From Myxococcales bacterium (lineage in GTDB: Bacteria; Myxococcota_A; Bradymonadia; Bradymonadales; Bradymonadaceae), in contig SKPJ01000031.1 in assembly GCA_007119595.1 (NCBI GenBank), forward strand, positions 1 through 37,350: DNA of 37,350 nt, in the 5' to 3' direction. This document shows positions 24,874 through 34,897 of this stretch, in pieces; within the stretch, counting starts at the first letter, position 1; each line of letters begins with the position of its first letter. The position numbers and the translations under genes were made by a program. The notes under the pieces are model-generated. The model was not told where the DNA came from, made no database searches, and saw nothing but the letters and a program-made list of their open reading frames with translations.

Positions 24874-27800
24874 TCAGACCGTTGGGCTATCGTCGCTCGT
24901 CAGAGCGCCTCGCAGATCTTCGAATATCATAAATGTACAGGGGACGAAGAAGAGGCAGATGATGGTGCCGAAGACGATTCCAAAGCCCAGACTGATCGCC
25001 ATCGGGACCAGAAATTCGGCCTGTACATTGCTCTCCACGATCATGGGAGTCAATGCGATGAAGGTGGTGGCAGCGGTCAAGATGATGGGACGGAACCGGC
25101 GACAGGAGCCGGCGATGATCGCCTCTGAGGCCGACAGTCCGCGCTGAAGATAATGATTACTGGTCGCCAGAAGGATCAACGACGCATTTACCACGATGCC
25201 CGACAAAGCGATCATGCCCATGACACTCATAAAACTGAGATTGTATCCCATGATGAGATGGCCGAATACGGCTCCGATGCATCCGAAGGGGATCACCACC
25301 ATGACCACGATCGGTTGCAAATAAGAGCGAAAGGCAAACGCCAGCAGCACGTACATCGCAAAGAGGGCGAGCATCAAGGCGCCGAGAATCTGTGACAGCG
25401 CTTCTTCTTGTTCTTGTTGCTCGCCGCTGAGTGACCAATCGAGACCGGGATAATCCTGCTCGAGTTGGGGCAATGGGCCGGCTCGCAATGTCGCCATCAC
25501 CTCGTTGCCAGAGGTCACTCCATCCTCGACGGTGGCCGAAATATTGACGATTCGTCGACCATCCTGGCGGCGGATGGACACCGGTCCCCGTCCCCGCTTG
25601 ATGGTCGCTGCTTGCGAAAGTGGCAGTTCCCCGCCGTTGGCCGTACTCAAAATCATGCGCTCCAACGCGTGCTCCGATTGGCGCTCGGCAAGCGGCCTTC
25701 GCACGTATACCCGAAGGCTATCCCGGCCCCGCTGCATGCGCAGGGCCTCGACGCCGAAAAATGCCGCCCGCAATTGCCGTCCCAGGGCAGCCTCGGTGAC
25801 GCCCAGATTACGTGCTTCGGAGCGCAGCTTCAGGTCCAGTTGTTCTTTGCCGGCGCTGACCCCGTTGTCGATGTCGCTGACACCCTCGAGTTCGCTCAAT
25901 ATTTGCGCCAGCTCGTTGGCGGCTGGTTCCAATACTGCGGGGTCGGAGTGGTGGAGATCGAGGCTGATGGGTTCGCCGGTATCAAGACCCGATGAAAAGT
26001 CCAAGACCAGCGCTTCGACGCCGGCGACATCACCGATGTTTTCTCGCCATCGCTCCGTGAATTCACGGGTCGTAAAATCGCGTTCTGCGGCATTGACGAG
26101 ATGGATGGACTGCCGCGCCAGATGACTCCGTGCTCCCGGTGAACTTCCCGTGGGGCCGCGACCGGAAACCCCACGGCCGTGTTCGGTGAGTATGCCGCGG
26201 TGGACGGTCTCTTTCTGGCCCATCTCATCCAGCGTTTCATAGCCCGCCTCCAGGACTCGGTCGGCCACCAAATGGGTCAACTCTGCATCGCTTCCAAAGG
26301 GCATTCGGATGTTAACGGAGGCTACATCGCCTTCAACGGGGGGAAAGAAGGTAAACGCCATACGACCGCTAAAGACGAGCGCCGAGATGATGATGAGCAC
26401 TGCGAGCCCACAGGCCATCGTGAAATAGCGAAAGGAGATGGCGTTGAGCAGGGCCGGGCGATAGTGGCGATCGATAAAGGTGCCGAGGGCCTTGCCAAAG
26501 CGCTTTTGAAATTGCATCACCGTCGCCAAAAATCCGGTCCATTTCGTCGGGCGCGATCGCGCAAGGTGGGCCGGCAAGATAACCAGTGCTTCCACCAACG
26601 AGACCACCAATACAAGAACGACGACCACCGGAAGGGTGGCGAAGAGATTCCCCGTCGTACCCGGGATCGCCAACAGAGGCAAAAAGACGGTGGTGGTGGT
26701 CAAAAGGGAGATACCAAGTGGGCCTGCGACCTCGCGGACGCCAGCGATGGAGGCAGCCACCGGGTCGAGCCCTTCCTCGCGATGGGTGTAGATCGCTTCA
26801 CCGACGACGATGGCGTAGTCGACGACGATTCCCAGGGTCAATATGAAGGCGAAGAGGCTGATCATATTGAATGAGACCCCGAATAGGGGCATGAAGATCA
26901 GCGATCCCAAAATGGCGATTGGGATTCCCAGTGTGACCCAGAAGGCGAGTTTGATGTTCAGGAAAAGCCCGAGGACGATAAGGACCAATAGCAATCCCAG
27001 ATAGGCATTTTTGAGCAGCAAGCTGATGCGCTCGGCAAACTCCTCGGAGTCGTCCTCCCATACTGCGAATTCGACTCCCGGTGGCAGCGAATCCTCGTTT
27101 TCCTCGATGTAGCGGTGGGCTGCGTTGGAGACGTCCAGCGGACTCTGGTCGCCGACTCGGGAGATGATCAAACGGGCGGCTTGGCGTCCGTCGTAGTAGG
27201 TGATGCGATTGAGCTCCCGAAAGCCGTCTCGCACATCGGCGATTTCGCCAATCCGGAGGGTGGAGCCATCGGAGTCGGCGATGACGACGATATCCTCGAA
27301 TTCTCGCACATGTTCTTTGCGCTCGTCGGTGCGCAGCAAGATCTCGCCGCCCGGGGTTCGCAGGCCTCCGCCCGGCATTTCGACGGCGGCATCGCCGATG
27401 GCGTCCGCGATCTCGTCGATCGTCAAATCGTGGGCTCGCAGGGTGGCCTCCGAGACCTCGACGGCCATCTCGGGCGGGCGCATGCCAGACAGCGAGATGC
27501 GCGTGATCTCGGGCTCATTCAACAGACCCTCCCGGGTCTGGGCGGCCAGCTCTCGAAGGGTATGCTCGTCGGTATCGCCGTGAACGATGACCGTCAGTAC
27601 CTGGGTGCGGGCGGTGCGCAGGCTGACCGACGGAGGATCGACTCCGTCGGGAAAGGTGCTGATTCCGTCGACGGCGACCTGAATTTCGCTCATCACCATT
27701 TCTTCGTTGGCTCCGGCCACCAACTCCACGGTTACTCGACCGCCTCCCTCGCGAGCCAGGGAGTGGATATTATCGATGCCCGGGATGTTTTGAACGGCGT

Positions 27801-28059
27801 CTTCGACGGGTCGGATCATCGCTTCTTCGACGTCCTCCGGTGTGGAACCGGAGTAACTGACGTTGATCCGAATTTCGTGGAGGCGATAGTCGGGAAAGAC
27901 CTTTTGGTGGATCTCCTGGGTCATGACCAGGCCACCGACCAAGAAGATCAGCATCAACAGGTTGGCGGCCACAGGATGCTTGGCCATATAGGCCAGCGGT
28001 CCGTTGGCGAATCCGGGATCCTCGGCAGGTGGAGGACTATCGCCGGTCCCTCGTATCAC
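24874..28059 (-). CDS. RND efflux permease (AcrB/HAE-like)
   Basis: 1061 residues starting at GTG 28059, overlapping the adaptor stop by 4 bases. The RND architecture is clear: TM1 after KHPVAANLLMLIF, a large periplasmic domain (VSYSGSTPEDVEEAMIRPVE), TM2-TM6 around residues 345-500, a second loop, and TM8-TM12 at the end. The N-terminal extension (GTGDSPPPAEDPGFANG) is unusual but short. In TM4 the usual Asp pair reads GIVVDYAIVV (D414, Y415), and in TM10 the usual VVND of this subgroup reads GIVVNASLIL (N958, A959). In AcrB the TM4 Asp407/Asp408 and Lys940 form the proton relay, so coupling here may differ. Inner-membrane pump of the tripartite system; substrate unknown. Confidence 0.93.
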   Translation of the reverse strand: MIRGTGDSPPPAEDPGFANGPLAYMAKHPVAANLLMLIFLVGGLVMTQEIHQKVFPDYRLHEIRINVSYSGSTPEDVEEAMIRPVEDAVQNIPGIDNIHSLAREGGGRVTVELVAGANEEMVMSEIQVAVDGISTFPDGVDPPSVSLRTARTQVLTVIVHGDTDEHTLRELAAQTREGLLNEPEITRISLSGMRPPEMAVEVSEATLRAHDLTIDEIADAIGDAAVEMPGGGLRTPGGEILLRTDERKEHVREFEDIVVIADSDGSTLRIGEIADVRDGFRELNRITYYDGRQAARLIISRVGDQSPLDVSNAAHRYIEENEDSLPPGVEFAVWEDDSEEFAERISLLLKNAYLGLLLVLIVLGLFLNIKLAFWVTLGIPIAILGSLIFMPLFGVSFNMISLFAFILTLGIVVDYAIVVGEAIYTHREEGLDPVAASIAGVREVAGPLGISLLTTTTVFLPLLAIPGTTGNLFATLPVVVVLVLVVSLVEALVILPAHLARSRPTKWTGFLATVMQFQKRFGKALGTFIDRHYRPALLNAISFRYFTMACGLAVLIIISALVFSGRMAFTFFPPVEGDVASVNIRMPFGSDAELTHLVADRVLEAGYETLDEMGQKETVHRGILTEHGRGVSGRGPTGSSPGARSHLARQSIHLVNAAERDFTTREFTERWRENIGDVAGVEALVLDFSSGLDTGEPISLDLHHSDPAVLEPAANELAQILSELEGVSDIDNGVSAGKEQLDLKLRSEARNLGVTEAALGRQLRAAFFGVEALRMQRGRDSLRVYVRRPLAERQSEHALERMILSTANGGELPLSQAATIKRGRGPVSIRRQDGRRIVNISATVEDGVTSGNEVMATLRAGPLPQLEQDYPGLDWSLSGEQQEQEEALSQILGALMLALFAMYVLLAFAFRSYLQPIVVMVVIPFGCIGAVFGHLIMGYNLSFMSVMGMIALSGIVVNASLILLATSNHYLQRGLSASEAIIAGSCRRFRPIILTAATTFIALTPMIVESNVQAEFLVPMAISLGFGIVFGTIICLFFVPCTFMIFEDLRGALTSDDSPTV

Positions 28060-29285
28060 GATGGATCCTCGACTTCGTCGGTATCGTCTTCACGCTCCAC
28101 CCGCAGGGGCATGCCCTCCACCGGGCTGGACAGCCCGCTGAGTATGAGCCGCTCGCCGTGGTTGAGATTTCGCTCCACCGCAACCGTCTCGGAATTGCGC
28201 CAGGCGATATCTACCTCTCGGATTTCCAACACATCATCGGAGTTCGCCACATGGACGCGGTTTCCGCCGTGAAGAGCGATGCGGGGGATCTTGATGACAT
28301 CGCGAGATCGCCTTCCCTCCAACTCCACAGAGACGAAGGAATTCAGTAGCAGCGGAGCCTGTCGCAGGGCCGGTGTATCCGGTTCGGCCTGTTCGCCTTC
28401 TTCACCCGAAAGGGAGAAGGGGTCCTCAATGCCAACGAGAATCCGGGCCATACTTCCCGAGGGATCGAGATCGCCGAGGAGCCGGATGATCTCGCCTTCG
28501 TGTTCTACTGAGTCTTGACCGGATTCGTGGCGCACAAGGGCGCGTGAACCCTGATCGCCGTCGCGGCCCGGGATCGCCAGTCGGCCCAAGGTCTCGAAGG
28601 GGACCGAAACCTGGACCCAGAATTCGTCGAGTGCGACCAACTTTGCCGCCGGACTCCGCGGTGAAATAAGCTCTCCGGGCTCGATACTCGCCTCCTGGAC
28701 GAGTGCCGCAAATGGGGCTCTTACGCGAGTGCGCTCCAGATTGAGTCGCGCTCGCTCCAGCTCGTGTTTGGCGCGGTCGATCTCGAGTTGCGCCTGCTCT
28801 TGTTGAGGTTTTCGAAGGGCCAGCGGCGGCGGTTCTTCGTCGTGGTTTCCGAAGTGTTCCCATTCCTGTTCGGCCACCACCTGATGGCCCTCTTCGATGG
28901 CCAGTTCTGCCTCTGCCAACTTGACCTGGTTTTCCGCTTGCTCCACCGAGATCTGGTAGTCTCGCGGATCGATTTCCAACAGAATTTCGTTTTGTTGGAC
29001 TACGCCTCCGTTGACGAGTCCGGGATGGCGTCGCAGGACGCGACCGGAGACCTCAGACTCCAGGGTGACTTGGCGGGCCGGTACCACGGTTCCCTGAGCT
29101 TCGATGCGGGGACTGGCCAGACGCCGTTCGACGTCCATGACGGTGACCAACTGCGCGCTTCGCTCGTGTTGAGTGGACTCCGTTTGGGCTCGATTCAAGA
29201 GCAGGCCGAAGCCGATCAAAACTCCGATCAAGACAATCCCCAGAGCGCCGATGGTGTTGAAGAAGCGCAACTCCGTACTCTTCAT
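28056..29285 (-). CDS. RND periplasmic adaptor (membrane fusion protein)
   Basis: 409 residues from ATG 29285 (MKSTELRFF), directly after a GAGGAGG-type ribosome site; the open frame extends upstream but without a signal. One N-terminal membrane anchor (about 10-31) is followed by the biotinyl-lipoyl half (GTVVPARQVTLESEVSGRV, NEILLEIDPRDY), a helical hairpin with many Glu/Gln (about 95-165), the second lipoyl half (RVRAPFAALVQEASIEPGEL) and beta-barrel segments (VALDEFWVQVSVP). This matches the AcrA/HlyD family. It bridges the permease and outer-membrane factor. Start and stop overlap both neighbours by 4 bases. Confidence 0.93.
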   Translation of the reverse strand: MKSTELRFFNTIGALGIVLIGVLIGFGLLLNRAQTESTQHERSAQLVTVMDVERRLASPRIEAQGTVVPARQVTLESEVSGRVLRRHPGLVNGGVVQQNEILLEIDPRDYQISVEQAENQVKLAEAELAIEEGHQVVAEQEWEHFGNHDEEPPPLALRKPQQEQAQLEIDRAKHELERARLNLERTRVRAPFAALVQEASIEPGELISPRSPAAKLVALDEFWVQVSVPFETLGRLAIPGRDGDQGSRALVRHESGQDSVEHEGEIIRLLGDLDPSGSMARILVGIEDPFSLSGEEGEQAEPDTPALRQAPLLLNSFVSVELEGRRSRDVIKIPRIALHGGNRVHVANSDDVLEIREVDIAWRNSETVAVERNLNHGERLILSGLSSPVEGMPLRVEREDDTDEVEDPS

Positions 29286-30790
29286 TGAAACTCCTCCTCG
29301 GTGCCGGAATCGGGCCAGTGTCCCCCGGCTACCCTGCATAACTGTACGCGCTGGGACAATAAAAGGCGGCTACTCTCGAGTTCGGCGCGCTGAAGTTGTT
29401 GAACACTCTGCAAGGCCGTAAGCACCCGCAAATAGTCGAGGATGCCGGCCCGGTATTGGACACGGGCCAACTCCAGCGCTTCTTCAGCAGAGTCCAGTTG
29501 TCGGCGTTGGTAAAGCAACATTTCGTATAATGCCTGCCCGCGGGCCAGGGTATCCTCCACCTCACGAATTGCGTCGAGGAGTACCGAGGAAAATTCGAAG
29601 AGTTGGCGCTCCTTGATGGCCACCTGTTCATCGATCTCCCCCTGTCGCCGGCCACCGTCCCACAGGGATTGAAAAATAGATCCGGCAACCCCGACGAAGA
29701 GAAAGTCGAATAATTCTCCGATATTCATCGCTTGTGTAGAAAGACTAGCGGAGAGGTGAAGCTGGGGCAAACGCTCCGCGAGGGCAGCATCGACGCGGTC
29801 ATCGGCGGCGGCCACCCGAAACCGAGCAGCCATGACATCCGGACGTCGCTCCAGAAGTTGAGCGGGCAAAAAATCGGCGATCGGTGGCAATTGTTCGGGA
29901 AGTCTCTGGGCCGCCGGGACTTCGATGGATCCCGGGGGACGCCCCGCGAGTATCGCCAGGGCATTAAGGGTCAGTGTCTCGTCGAGCTCAGCCCCTCGCT
30001 GTACCTCGTGGAGTTCCTCGATTTGCTGCTCTTGTTGGACGATATCGATGGCGCTGGCCATTCCCTGGGAGTGGCGCACCTTGGTCAACTCGAGAAAGGT
30101 CTCGGCCGCCGCGATTTGCTCCTGTATTACGCGGGCCTCGGAGCGGCTGCGAGCCAATTCGAAGTATAACTCCGCCGTCTCCGCTGCGAGGGCCATCTTC
30201 AACGCCACCAGATCGGCTTCGATCGCCAGGGCGTCGGTTTCCGCCGCAGAGATTGCAGAGCGAACCCGCCCCCACAGATCAACCTCGTAGCTTGCGCGGG
30301 CCGACAATTCGTATTCTTGTTCCCAGCCATCGCGACCGCGCTCCCCTTCCGTGAGTGCCTCGAGCCCCAGTTGAGGGTGACGCCCGGCGCGGTGCTGTCG
30401 CAACACGGCGCGGGCCTGAGCCACCCGAGTTGCCGCGATATGAATATCGAGGTTTTGCTCCAAGACCGTATCGATCAATTCGCCCAATGCTGTGTCGCCA
30501 AAATCTGCGCACCAACCCTCGTCGAAAGTCTCTCCGGTGAGTTCGTCCTCATGCCAATCAGAGGGAAGTTCAAAGACGGGCTCGATCTCGTTGTCCTCGA
30601 TTCCCGTCGTGCTCGAGCAGCACACCAAGACCAGTGTGGTGATCCCCAACCATCCAAAGAGAATCCACCGCCTGCATGCTGGCCCCAGCAGACTGCGGAG
30701 AAACTCCCGATGCGCCTGACGAACCAGCCGCCACGATCTCAGCGTCGATACTCCTCCGTGATAAGCGAGTGCATCGCGTCGTCGCATCTC
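29282..30790 (-). CDS. outer-membrane efflux factor (TolC/NodT family)
   Basis: 502 residues from ATG 30790 (MRRRDALAYHGG), 8 bases after GAGG; the longer open frame to 30991 crosses a likely promoter region and lacks a ribosome site. A long basic N terminus precedes a hydrophobic segment (about 45-60) ending LVLVCCSS, probably a lipid-attachment cysteine as in NodT-type factors. Two OEP repeats follow: GWCADFGDTALGELIDTVLE with NLDIHIAATRVAQARAVLRQ, and LLERRPDVMAARFRVAAADD with AALAERLPQLHLSASLS. The C terminus has ARVQYRAGILDYLRVLTAL. It forms the outer-membrane channel and is the first gene of the three-gene efflux operon. Confidence 0.92.
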   Translation of the reverse strand, partial: EMRRRDALAYHGGVSTLRSWRLVRQAHREFLRSLLGPACRRWILFGWLGITTLVLVCCSSTTGIEDNEIEPVFELPSDWHEDELTGETFDEGWCADFGDTALGELIDTVLEQNLDIHIAATRVAQARAVLRQHRAGRHPQLGLEALTEGERGRDGWEQEYELSARASYEVDLWGRVRSAISAAETDALAIEADLVALKMALAAETAELYFELARSRSEARVIQEQIAAAETFLELTKVRHSQGMASAIDIVQQEQQIEELHEVQRGAELDETLTLNALAILAGRPPGSIEVPAAQRLPEQLPPIADFLPAQLLERRPDVMAARFRVAAADDRVDAALAERLPQLHLSASLSTQAMNIGELFDFLFVGVAGSIFQSLWDGGRRQGEIDEQVAIKERQLFEFSSVLLDAIREVEDTLARGQALYEMLLYQRRQLDSAEEALELARVQYRAGILDYLRVLTALQSVQQLQRAELESSRLLLSQRVQLCRVAGGHWPDSGTEEEFQ

Positions 30791-31330
30791 CTTGACCTCG
30801 CGGCGGCTGATTTCGTCAGGTTTTCTCGGCGGATACGCCGCTTCGAGGTCGCGGTTGGGTGAGGGAGGTGATGACAGATTGCATCGTCGACCGAAGACGA
30901 CAATGAGATCGGAGCGGCGCGCCGCCGAGACGCTAACGCGAGTTTTCCCGCAGTCTGCTAGAGTTGGAGGGAGAAAAGACATCGATGACATTAGTTACCA
31001 ATAGTACGACACGTCGGATACCAAACCATTTCACACTCAAGAGTAGTATCCGATTGCGACGAGGACCATCAAGGTATCTCGCGGGCAACGGATAAAGATG
31101 GTGCATGACCCATGATTTTTTTACCACCTCGCCCAAAGGAACCACGCCTCGATGGAGGAGTGCCATTCGATGAAATGCCGGCCTGGACACCGTTGGGGCC
31201 GCGGGAATGAGAGGGCTGATTGGATCGGGATCTTCTCATCTCGAAACGCCGGTTTACGTGCCGGTCCCCCACTGACTATCCTCGGCGCAGACGATGGTGA
31301 ACTTTTTACTCCTCCACGGTGCTGTCCCCA
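30791..31330. other. 540-bp divergent intergenic region between efflux operon and dnaE
   Basis: No gene seen. An 8-base inverted repeat TCGGATAC (31014-31021) and GTATCCGA (31046-31053), separated by 24 bases, could be a regulator site. A candidate dnaE promoter lies at 31253-31282. Frames crossing this region are short, overlap each other and lack ribosome sites. Confidence 0.5.
31253..31282 (+). promoter_or_regulatory. candidate sigma-70 promoter for dnaE
   Basis: TTTACG (31253-31258) and TATCCT (31277-31282) are 18 bases apart, with about 42 nt from the predicted start to ATG 31331. Confidence 0.4.
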
Positions 31331-34300
31331 ATGAAAGACTTCGTACATCTGCATGTTCATACCCACTACAGTCTGCTCGACGGTGCCAATCGGATTCCCG
31401 ATCTGATGGAGCGCGTCGGCGAATTGGGCATGGACGCCGTTGCCATGACCGACCACGGCAATATGTACGGCGCCGTCAACTTTCAAAAGGGGGCTAAAAA
31501 GGCGGGCATCAAGTCGATCATCGGCTGTGAGATGTATATGTGCGACGATGCTTTCGACGAGGAGGCACGGACAGCGGAGGTCTTTCATTTGACCCTGTTG
31601 GCGGAAAACCAAAAGGGCTACGAAAACCTGATGTACCTCAATTCAATAGGGTGGTTGAACGGGTACGACGAGCGGCGCGGCATTCCACGAATCGACTTTG
31701 AACTGCTCGCCGAATATCACGAAGGCCTGATCTGTTTATCCGGTGATCTGGGAAGTGAGATCAATCAGGCTTTGCTGCGGGATGACCGCCAAGCGGCGCG
31801 CCAGATCGCCGAGCGTTATCATGGGCTTTTTGGGCACGAACACTACTATTTGGAGGTCATGGACAATGCTCTTCCGGAGCAAAAGAAATGCACGCAAGCG
31901 CTCATCGAGTTGAGCGATGAGTTGGGCATCGAAATGGTGGCCACCAACGACTGTCATTACCTGACTCGCGACGATGCACGAGCCCATGCGGTGCTGATGT
32001 GTATTCAGCTCGGCAAGACGGCCGACATCGATCGGATCATGGAACACGGCGTCGATCAACTCTATGTCCGCAGCGCCCAGGAGATGTGGGAGGTCTTCTC
32101 CCACATTCCCCGGGCGCTCGAGAATACGGTCAAAATTGCCGAGATGTGCGATGTCGAGATTCCCCTCGGCGAGATCTATCTCCCCCAGTACGACGTGCCC
32201 TCTGAATTCATCGCCGGGCGAGGCCTCGACGATCCCACGGGAGCCATCGACGAGTATTTTGCTCACGTCGCCCAGGAAGGTCTCGAAAGGCGCTTTGAGG
32301 AATTCGACGCCCTGGACCAAGACTACGAACGCCGGGTCTACGAGGAGCGCCTCGAAGAAGAGATCGAGATTATCCGCCAGATGGGATTTCCCGGCTATTT
32401 TCTCATCGTCTGGGATTTTATCGATTGGTCCCATCGGCAGGGGATTCCCGTGGGACCAGGGCGGGGCTCCGGAGCTGGCAGTCTGGTGGCCTATTCGCTG
32501 CGGATTACCGACATCGATCCCATGCCCTACGACCTGCTCTTTGAGCGATTTCTGAATCCCGAGCGGGTTTCGATGCCCGACTTCGATATCGATTTTTGTA
32601 TGAATCGCCGCGGAGAGGTCATCGACTATGTCACCGAGAAATACGGCGCCGACAACGTGGGGCAGATCATCACCTACGGGCAGATGAAGGCTCGAGCGTG
32701 CATCAAGGACGTCGGAAGGGCCCTTAACTTCAGTTTCGGTGAGACCAATCGCATCGCCAAATTGGTCCCCGACGAGTTGGGTATCACGCTGGAGGAAGCG
32801 CTGAGTCAGGAGAAGCGACTACCTCAGATGTGCGATGAGGATGAGCAAGTCGATACTCTCTTCGATATCGCGTTGTCATTGGAGAATCTGAATCGCCAGG
32901 CGGGCATCCACGCCGCTGGTCTGGTCATCGCCGAGGATCCGCTGTGGGATTACGTCCCCATTTGTCGGGGAGCCAATGGCGAGATCGTCACCCAATACGC
33001 CAAAAACGAGGTCGAAGAGGCGGGATTGGTCAAATTCGATTTTTTGGGGCTCAAGACCTTGACCGTCATCGATGATGCGGTGCGGCTCATCAATCAGCAG
33101 AGCGATCCGGACAGTGACGAGCCCTTCGAACTGACGTCGATTCCCCTCGACGATCCCAGTGTCTTCGAGCTCATCTCCGCCGGTGATACCACCGGTGTAT
33201 TTCAGCTCGAATCCTCCGGCTTTCAGGGGCTTTTGAAGAAACTCCAGCCCAATAGCTTTGAGGATATCGTGGCCGCCGTCGCCCTGTATCGTCCGGGCCC
33301 ACTTGGAAGCGGAATGGTCGATGATTTCATCGACCGCAAACACGGTCGAAAAGAGGTGGAGTATCCCCATCCGTGGCTCCAGGAGGTGTTGGAGCCCACC
33401 TATGGGGTCATGGTCTATCAGGAACAGGTGATGAAGACCGCTCAGATCATGGCCGGATATACCCTGGGCGAAGCGGATCTGTTGCGCCGGGCGATGGGCA
33501 AGAAAAAAGCCTCCGTGATGGAGGAACAAAAACAGATTTTCGTCGACGGAGCGGTGGATAAAGGTGTCGAAGAGCGCACGGCGACCGAAATATTTGATTT
33601 GATGGCCTATTTTGCGGGCTATGGTTTCAATAAATCTCACTCCGCAGCATATGGACTGATCACCTATCAGACGGCCTATTTAAAGGCTCATTATACAGTG
33701 GAGTTTATGGCGGCGCTGATGACGAGCGACCGCGACAACACCGACAAGATCGTGCGCTTCATCAACGAAGCGGAGGAAATGGGCATTGAGGTGATGCCTC
33801 CCGACGTCAACGAATCGCTGCTCGATTTTAGTGTCGTGGAGGGAAAAATCCGCTTTGGCCTGGCCGCCATCAAAGGCGTCGGTGCGGGGGTGATCGAGGT
33901 CATCTTGGAGGAACGCGAGCAGGGAGGTCCTTTCGAGAGCATCTTCGACTTTTGTGGACGCGTCGATCTGGATCGGATCAACAAGCGGGCCGTGGAGGCG
34001 ATGGTCAAGTCGGGGGCATTCGATTCCATCGGGCCCGATACCGACGAGAATTATATCGGCGCCATCTGTGAGGCTCGAGCGTCCTTGTTCGAGTCCATCG
34101 AAGCTGCTGTCGAGCGCGGAGCGCGGGCCCAACACGACGCGAAGGTCGGGCAGTCCAGCTTATTCGGAATGATGAGTGAGGATGCCCGTGACGAGGTCCT
34201 CGACGAGACTTATCCCGAGGTTCGGGCGTGGTCGGAGCGCATGTTGCTGGGATACGAAAAGGAGCTTCTGGGGTTTTATGTCACCGGTCATCCCCTGGAT

Positions 34301-34897
34301 CGTTTCCAGAGCGAGCTCGGCATCTATGGGGTATCGAGCACCAGTGATCTGACGAACGGAGAATTGCGAAACCACAGCCAGGTCGTCGCCGCCGGTATGG
34401 TCACTGCGATGCGCGAGATCAGTCTCAAAAGTGGCGACGGACGCATGGCATTCGTCACCCTGGAGGACAAGACCGGGCGGGTGGAGGTCATCGTTTTTAG
34501 CTCCGCCTTTGAGGAATACGAAGAAGTACTAAAAAGTGGCGATCCCCTCCTTATACGGGGCATGATTCAGGAAGAGGGAGACCCGGAAAATCGCACCCGG
34601 CGCATCAAATGCGACGAGGTGACGACCCTGATGGCTCAGCGCGAGGAGAAGATCAGTTGCGTCGAAGTGGAAATCGAAGTCGACGATGTCGACAACGGCC
34701 AATTGGAGAAGCTACGGCGTATTCTACAGCGTCACCGAGGGGACTGCCGGACGGCTTTGATCTTCAAGATGAACACCAACGAAGGCAGCGGAAGGGCGGA
34801 GTTGGCGCTGCCGAATGGGTTTTCGGCGCGACCTAGCGATGAATTATTGATGTCCCTGGAGCGCATTTTCGGGCGCCAATCGGTTCGCCTTCGCTAA
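31331..34897 (+). CDS. dnaE: DNA polymerase III alpha subunit DnaE
   Basis: 1188 residues, normal for DnaE (E. coli 1160). I start it at ATG 31331 (MKDFVHLHVHTHYSLLDGAN), the universal DnaE N terminus; the GTG four codons upstream is unlikely and no clear ribosome site is present. The PHP domain covers about 1-280 with VHTHYSLLDG, AMTDHGNM and TNDCHYL. The polymerase palm has GPGRGSGAGSLVAY (about 375-390) and the catalytic acids in PDFDIDF (about 415). Fingers (RRAMGKKK), a tandem HhH region and a C-terminal OB fold (VVAAGMVTAMREISLKSGDG, about 1017 onward) follow. It is the replicative polymerase catalytic subunit. Its stop codon is the first triplet of a long palindrome. Confidence 0.97.
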   Translation: MKDFVHLHVHTHYSLLDGANRIPDLMERVGELGMDAVAMTDHGNMYGAVNFQKGAKKAGIKSIIGCEMYMCDDAFDEEARTAEVFHLTLLAENQKGYENLMYLNSIGWLNGYDERRGIPRIDFELLAEYHEGLICLSGDLGSEINQALLRDDRQAARQIAERYHGLFGHEHYYLEVMDNALPEQKKCTQALIELSDELGIEMVATNDCHYLTRDDARAHAVLMCIQLGKTADIDRIMEHGVDQLYVRSAQEMWEVFSHIPRALENTVKIAEMCDVEIPLGEIYLPQYDVPSEFIAGRGLDDPTGAIDEYFAHVAQEGLERRFEEFDALDQDYERRVYEERLEEEIEIIRQMGFPGYFLIVWDFIDWSHRQGIPVGPGRGSGAGSLVAYSLRITDIDPMPYDLLFERFLNPERVSMPDFDIDFCMNRRGEVIDYVTEKYGADNVGQIITYGQMKARACIKDVGRALNFSFGETNRIAKLVPDELGITLEEALSQEKRLPQMCDEDEQVDTLFDIALSLENLNRQAGIHAAGLVIAEDPLWDYVPICRGANGEIVTQYAKNEVEEAGLVKFDFLGLKTLTVIDDAVRLINQQSDPDSDEPFELTSIPLDDPSVFELISAGDTTGVFQLESSGFQGLLKKLQPNSFEDIVAAVALYRPGPLGSGMVDDFIDRKHGRKEVEYPHPWLQEVLEPTYGVMVYQEQVMKTAQIMAGYTLGEADLLRRAMGKKKASVMEEQKQIFVDGAVDKGVEERTATEIFDLMAYFAGYGFNKSHSAAYGLITYQTAYLKAHYTVEFMAALMTSDRDNTDKIVRFINEAEEMGIEVMPPDVNESLLDFSVVEGKIRFGLAAIKGVGAGVIEVILEEREQGGPFESIFDFCGRVDLDRINKRAVEAMVKSGAFDSIGPDTDENYIGAICEARASLFESIEAAVERGARAQHDAKVGQSSLFGMMSEDARDEVLDETYPEVRAWSERMLLGYEKELLGFYVTGHPLDRFQSELGIYGVSSTSDLTNGELRNHSQVVAAGMVTAMREISLKSGDGRMAFVTLEDKTGRVEVIVFSSAFEEYEEVLKSGDPLLIRGMIQEEGDPENRTRRIKCDEVTTLMAQREEKISCVEVEIEVDDVDNGQLEKLRRILQRHRGDCRTALIFKMNTNEGSGRAELALPNGFSARPSDELLMSLERIFGRQSVRLR

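Noticed and set aside
30791-30991. Extension of the outer-membrane factor to an upstream start at 30991
   Set aside because: The added residues have no signal-peptide character or ribosome site, and ATG 30790 has a good GAGG site.
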